A stretch of DNA of 6,388 bases from JAAZBG01 sp964390065 (GTDB taxonomy: Bacteria > Fibrobacterota > Chitinivibrionia > Chitinivibrionales > Chitinispirillaceae), in assembly GCA_964390065.1 (NCBI GenBank), contig CAYMGX010000186.1:1-6388 (forward strand), read 5' to 3'. Shown here in pieces: positions 1 to 3,805 of the stretch. The notes beneath the pieces were generated by a model. That model was given only the letters and a program-made list of their open reading frames with translations. It did not search any database and was not told the origin of the DNA. The position numbers and the translations under genes are program-made. Position 1 is the stretch's first letter. Every line of letters begins with the position of its first letter.

Positions 1-3000
1 TTCAAATAAACGTTTTGATTTAAGATTTGTAGGCCAGTGATCTTTTTTTTCAATTTGATACGAATACTCTTCTTTACTAATAGGTGGATCATCTGTATCA
101 ATTCCAGCTTTCCGAAAAACAGTCTTTTTGTAATTAAAGCCATCCAGTTCTTTGTATTCAGAATTTTGTTGTTGCTGATTATCAGCCTCAGAATCGTTAA
201 AATAATAATTAACTATTTTCCCGGTTTGTTCATTTATAGATTCAACTTCATTGAACTTAATGATTCCGTAATTTGCGTCAAAAACACCATTTTTATATCT
301 ATAAGTTGTACTTGTTTCCTGTGAAAAAGGGAGTGAACCATTTGAAGTTTTTGTAACGACATAACTTTCCGGGTTACTATAATTATTCCTGAATTTATGG
401 ATAAATTGCAGATGATTATTATTTGCATTTGTTGCAAAACCAAAGCCATTTCTTGTTACACACAAAGATGGATTTTTACTTCCGGATTTTTCGTAACTAT
501 TTTCAAAAGCGTTATTCCAGGTTGTACCATCAAATGTATAAACTCTTGAATAAATATTGCTCAGAATATTGTTATTTGTGGTTATTACAGCAAATGCATT
601 CCAAGTAGTTGCAATGGCAATATCTACGCAATTACCATCAAAGTTAATTCCAGTCCAGTTAAACATTGGTTCAACTACCCACTCATTTTCTGTTTTTTTG
701 TAAAGACGAATACTTGCATTACTTGATCCACTGCCACCTTGAAGAATGAAATAATCTGGTCCGACAATGACTTTATGATACCAATCAGGATCAGATAATG
801 CCTCAAGCTGCTTTTTATCCCAATTTTCCCCATTCCAAGTAAAAACCCAAACCTGATTTTGTGTTCCCGCTGCTTTTTGAACTACAAAAAAGCCATTACC
901 TACAAATACTGCTTTATCCTCTGTATTATACAAAAAATATGACTTGAATTCAGTATCATATCTCCAACTTGTCCCATTCCAATAATAAATCCATATATGA
1001 TCTCGCCTGCTCTCAGTTCCATCACTACCTATAAATACAACATAATCGGCCCCAGCGTAAACATCAGTAAATGTTTTGGAGCTTACACCCTCATATATAA
1101 TTTTATGTTCATTCCATTTTTTTCCATCCCACTGCACTATCCAGGCATTGTTACTTGCACCATCCTGCTTTACTACAAAGTAATCCTTTCCAGCAGCAAT
1201 ACTTTTAGTACCACCAATTCCAAAATTGTAATTATTATATTTAAAGTCAAGAACCCAGCAATCATTAAATCGTCGATACACCCAAATTCGATCTTTATTG
1301 TCATCACCGTCACCACCTCTTAAAACCATGAAATCATTTCCTACGGAAACGACATCAATTCCAGTACCATCACCACTTATCGTCAGATCGTTAACACACC
1401 ACTTTTCATTTGCCCAAAATAGTACTTTAATTACATCCTGATTGTGCCCACTTGTTTTGTAAACTATAGTATTGTCAAATACATATACGTCTTTATTCCC
1501 AGTATTTCCATATAGTTGACATTCAAATGTATTATCATAGTTCCATTTATTTCCATCAAAAGTGTATAACCACAACCGATCTAATTTATGTCCTCCTTGA
1601 ACAACGATAAATTCTTTTCCTTCATCATATGTTCCACTATGTAAAACTAAACCTTCACTTCCATGAATCAGAGGACATTCATTTGCACCATTCAAACTGT
1701 AATCATAGTTTAGTGTTGAATTGTCGGTACCGGTTACTTTACTATACTCAATTTTTGATAACAAGCCAGCATTTGTCAAGATCGTTTTTAAAGCCCCATA
1801 ATTGTAAGAATCATCAAAACGTTCGGCCCGTTGGATATCATCGTAATAATCAAGAATCGTAGTATTGTATAAATCTGATACAGTAGTTCCACTTCTGTAT
1901 TCCTTAATAGATTTTAGCAGAGATTTTTTATATAAATTACTGTATGTATTGTTAAGATAATCATACGTGAATTCATAATGAACTAATGGTTCTGTCGCGT
2001 TTGCGTTATATGAATCTATCTGTTTTATGCGCTTTGATTCTGTAAATTCAAGAAATCCATCAGGTTCTGAACTAAAGGTATACGCGTCATATTTTTCATC
2101 ACCTTTATCTTCAAGCGTAAACGTAACTTTTTTTCCATCAGGGCTCTTGATTTCTTTTAGATACGATGCTTTAGTATAGTACAATGGTGTTGCAAGTGCA
2201 TCACTGTTATATTCTCCTGAATGCACGGCTTCCAAATCCTGCTGATATTTGTAAACGATCGGATTTCCAACTATATCTCTTATTTCTGATAGATCCCACT
2301 GAAACGGATACAATTCAGGTACACCACTTGTCACATTTCCAACATATTGCCCCGAACAAAAAGTAAAACGTGTTGCATCTCTGGTGTCACTGAAATCAAG
2401 ATTACCGTAACACATTTTCGAACCATCGGTATTGGTAATTACCCAACCTTCAATTTTATCGTCTTCATTCTTGTCAATTGCATCAATTTTTATATACGGA
2501 TTCTGTTCGGAATAAAACTTTTTTCTTCCGTCAACTTCAGAACCGGGACAATACAATTTTTCGAGAGGCAATTGACATCTTGGTATTTGTGCGTGTGAAT
2601 AATGAACATTAAAATCATGTCCTGTAGGTCCCTGAAAATACTCAATTTTTAAGGAATGCAATCCTTTTTTAACAGTAGCCGTGGTTGTTCCAGACTCCCA
2701 TTTTACAGGATGCGAATCATCGTTATCTACAATAGGGGTACCATCTAGATATAACTTACTTCCATCATCAGAATACAGATAAAAAGTATATGCTCCATCA
2801 TAAGGTAAATCTATCATTGTCTCAAATACATAACCGAAGTTTTCACTTTTTTTGTTATCATTAATATTGAAATTGTCAACAAAACCGTTTTTTACTGGTA
2901 TAAGAGTATTAAAATCAGGCAAAGCACTCCATGAATCAGTACTTTCGTAATAGGTATATTTGATTCTATGGGGGCGAAGTAGTTTTGAAGCAACACCTTG

Positions 3001-3336
3001 TGGTGAGATCCAGACATAGTCATCATCCGTAGCGGTTTTTGTACCTTTATGATCAGAGAGAATCGATCCAAAATTCATTTGCCAGCCAAGTCCCAACCAG
3101 CCTGTCGGAGCTATTGCATTGCTGCTGCGTGCATTATCTGTAACATTACTGCTATAGGAAAGTGTTAATGGTATTCCAGTACTCAACGGAAGTGTTGTAT
3201 TTCCTGTGCCGGAATATAAGCTTACACCATTTTGAGGTGACAAGTATTTATTAAAAGAATTTGTTGATTGTGTCGTTGTTTGAAAGGCAAAAACGCTATA
3301 TACAAGTACCAATACTATGTTAATTGTTCGTCTCAT
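1..3336 (-). CDS. Large secreted SpvB/RHS-type protein with PA14 domain and propeller-like repeats (3' end outside window)
   Basis: ATG 3336 opens a frame of exactly 1112 codons with no stop up to position 1. Residues 1-17 form a Sec signal peptide (Arg2, Arg3, a hydrophobic run, V-F-A end). Residues about 34-125 match the SpvB/RHS N-terminal plug: T-L-P-L-S-T-G-I-P-L-T-L-S-Y-S-S, then G-W-L-G-L-G-W. Residues about 150-250 are a PA14 domain. Residues 270-555 are RHS-like strands (Q-W-D-L-S-E-I-R-D, Y-T-K-A-S-Y-L-K-E-I, P-D-G-K-K-V-T-F). Residues about 560-985 hold eight Trp-marked repeats. From about 995 the frame returns to TcdB/RHS-like sequence (N-G-V-F-D-A-N-Y-G, N-Y-Y-F-N-D, Y-K-E-L-D-G-F). 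This order resembles TcB of Tc toxins, where a propeller interrupts the RHS shell. DHLGSTR-type core and any toxin tip would lie beyond the window. It is likely cotranscribed with the lipoprotein gene. Function as a toxin shell or adhesin is inferred. Confidence 0.92.
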   Translation of the reverse strand, partial: MRRTINIVLVLVYSVFAFQTTTQSTNSFNKYLSPQNGVSLYSGTGNTTLPLSTGIPLTLSYSSNVTDNARSSNAIAPTGWLGLGWQMNFGSILSDHKGTKTATDDDYVWISPQGVASKLLRPHRIKYTYYESTDSWSALPDFNTLIPVKNGFVDNFNINDNKKSENFGYVFETMIDLPYDGAYTFYLYSDDGSKLYLDGTPIVDNDDSHPVKWESGTTTATVKKGLHSLKIEYFQGPTGHDFNVHYSHAQIPRCQLPLEKLYCPGSEVDGRKKFYSEQNPYIKIDAIDKNEDDKIEGWVITNTDGSKMCYGNLDFSDTRDATRFTFCSGQYVGNVTSGVPELYPFQWDLSEIRDIVGNPIVYKYQQDLEAVHSGEYNSDALATPLYYTKASYLKEIKSPDGKKVTFTLEDKGDEKYDAYTFSSEPDGFLEFTESKRIKQIDSYNANATEPLVHYEFTYDYLNNTYSNLYKKSLLKSIKEYRSGTTVSDLYNTTILDYYDDIQRAERFDDSYNYGALKTILTNAGLLSKIEYSKVTGTDNSTLNYDYSLNGANECPLIHGSEGLVLHSGTYDEGKEFIVVQGGHKLDRLWLYTFDGNKWNYDNTFECQLYGNTGNKDVYVFDNTIVYKTSGHNQDVIKVLFWANEKWCVNDLTISGDGTGIDVVSVGNDFMVLRGGDGDDNKDRIWVYRRFNDCWVLDFKYNNYNFGIGGTKSIAAGKDYFVVKQDGASNNAWIVQWDGKKWNEHKIIYEGVSSKTFTDVYAGADYVVFIGSDGTESRRDHIWIYYWNGTSWRYDTEFKSYFLYNTEDKAVFVGNGFFVVQKAAGTQNQVWVFTWNGENWDKKQLEALSDPDWYHKVIVGPDYFILQGGSGSSNASIRLYKKTENEWVVEPMFNWTGINFDGNCVDIAIATTWNAFAVITTNNNILSNIYSRVYTFDGTTWNNAFENSYEKSGSKNPSLCVTRNGFGFATNANNNHLQFIHKFRNNYSNPESYVVTKTSNGSLPFSQETSTTYRYKNGVFDANYGIIKFNEVESINEQTGKIVNYYFNDSEADNQQQQNSEYKELDGFNYKKTVFRKAGIDTDDPPISKEEYSYQIEKKDHWPTNLKSKRLFE
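382..1659 (-). repeat. Eight diverged ~48-residue Trp-marked protein repeats, probable beta-propeller
   Basis: Residues about 560-985 repeat the pattern [D/G]-[Y/F]-[F/V]-x-[V/L], a Gly/Asn/Asp turn, a W-x-[Y/V]-x-[W/F] strand, then [W/D]-[N/D]-G-x-x-W. The closing Trp falls at residues 598, 646, 694, 741, 791, 839, 886 and 940, a spacing of 47-54 (mean about 49). The clearest units are at 718-741, 764-791 and 816-839. Units two, three and seven lose the N/D-G turn, and a ninth degenerate unit may follow at 964. The spacing and strand pattern fit one four-stranded blade per repeat. The DNA copies are diverged, so this is an old protein repeat, not a recent DNA tandem duplication. Confidence 0.8.
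2587..2889 (-). other. PA14 domain inside the SpvB/RHS protein
   Basis: Residues about 150-250 show the PA14 pattern: G-Y-V-F-E-T (168-173), then G-A-Y-T-F-Y-L-Y-S-D-D-G-S-K-L-Y-L-D-G (181-199), I-V-D-N-D (202-206), and K-K-G-L-H-S-L-K-I-E-Y-F-Q (223-235). PA14 domains bind carbohydrates in several adhesins and glycosidases. The S-D-D-G-S turn and following L-Y-L-D-G are the most conserved part. A ligand cannot be predicted from this sequence. Confidence 0.85.
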
Positions 3337-3388
3337 TTAGTTATACCTTATTATTATCGATTTATGAGAAATGTTGTATATGAATTTG
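3337..3388 (-). promoter_or_regulatory. 52-bp intergenic gap with a ribosome binding site for the downstream gene
   Basis: TAAGG at 3350-3346 lies 9 nt upstream of ATG 3336 and is a plausible Shine-Dalgarno sequence. The gap is AT-rich, with no hairpin followed by a T-run and no convincing -35/-10 pair, so read-through from the lipoprotein gene (one operon) is the simplest reading. A weak AT-rich promoter cannot be excluded by eye. Confidence 0.55.
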
Positions 3389-3805
3389 TCACTTATTAAG
3401 AAATAAAGTCTTTTTCGATACATTATCAGATATTTCTCTATAAAATTCTGAGTACTGGTTACTGAATTCCATGTTTTTCCACACAAATGTAGAATCAAAA
3501 AGTGTTTCATTGTTATTGTATACTCTACACCGCAATTTCGGATTTTTATTTATTACATCTTCTTTAAGTCCAGGTACAATTATGTGAATCAATAAGTGCC
3601 CAGCCGAATCGATTTGTCCATTGCGAATTGTTTCGCTTAAACTGTTCCCTAACTCAAATGAATCAAGAACAAATAGTGGCAGAGAATCAACTTTATTTTT
3701 GAAAGCCCATTCAATGGTCCAGTCACTATCTTGACTCGATTTAAAGCAACTTGAAATTACAAGTATTACCAATACAAAAATCCTATAATAAAATTTAATT
3801 ACCAT
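3389..3805 (-). CDS. Small putative lipoprotein, candidate immunity partner of the upstream RHS protein
   Basis: A 138-residue protein. I chose ATG 3805 because GGGAG at 3815-3811 sits 5 nt upstream; the in-frame ATG at 3817 would add four residues (MGEC) and lacks a spaced Shine-Dalgarno. The N-terminus has Lys4 and Arg8, a hydrophobic run (residues 9-17) and a lipobox I-S-S-C with the lipidated cysteine at residue 20, so it is probably exported and anchored in a membrane. The mature part is about 118 residues, mixed polar and beta-like (for example L-L-I-H-I-I-V-P-G and R-C-R-V-Y-N), with one more cysteine and no transmembrane segment. Its start codon overlaps the RHS stop (ATGGTAA), which implies translational coupling. 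I do not recognise the family. Immunity to the RHS tip is inferred from position only; an accessory or structural lipoprotein is the alternative. Confidence 0.85.
   Translation of the reverse strand: MVIKFYYRIFVLVILVISSCFKSSQDSDWTIEWAFKNKVDSLPLFVLDSFELGNSLSETIRNGQIDSAGHLLIHIIVPGLKEDVINKNPKLRCRVYNNNETLFDSTFVWKNMEFSNQYSEFYREISDNVSKKTLFLNK

Noticed and set aside
166..177. CAG/CAA run encoding four glutamines, possible slippage site
   Set aside because: It is only four codons and mixed in sequence, too short to suggest phase variation.
37..1323. Plus-strand frames of up to 108 codons, some with hydrophobic translations
   Set aside because: They lie opposite the continuous minus-strand gene 3, show no family pattern, and their Phe/Ile/Leu richness is what the complement of Lys/Asn/Asp-rich coding produces.
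382..1659. CRISPR array or DNA tandem repeat
   Set aside because: The periodicity (about 147 bp) is visible only in the protein; the DNA units are strongly diverged and there are no identical repeats with spacers.
3337..3388. Terminator or strong promoter between the lipoprotein gene and gene 3
   Set aside because: No GC-rich hairpin with a T-run and no clear -35/-10 pair; the short AT-rich gap with a ribosome binding site fits an operon.
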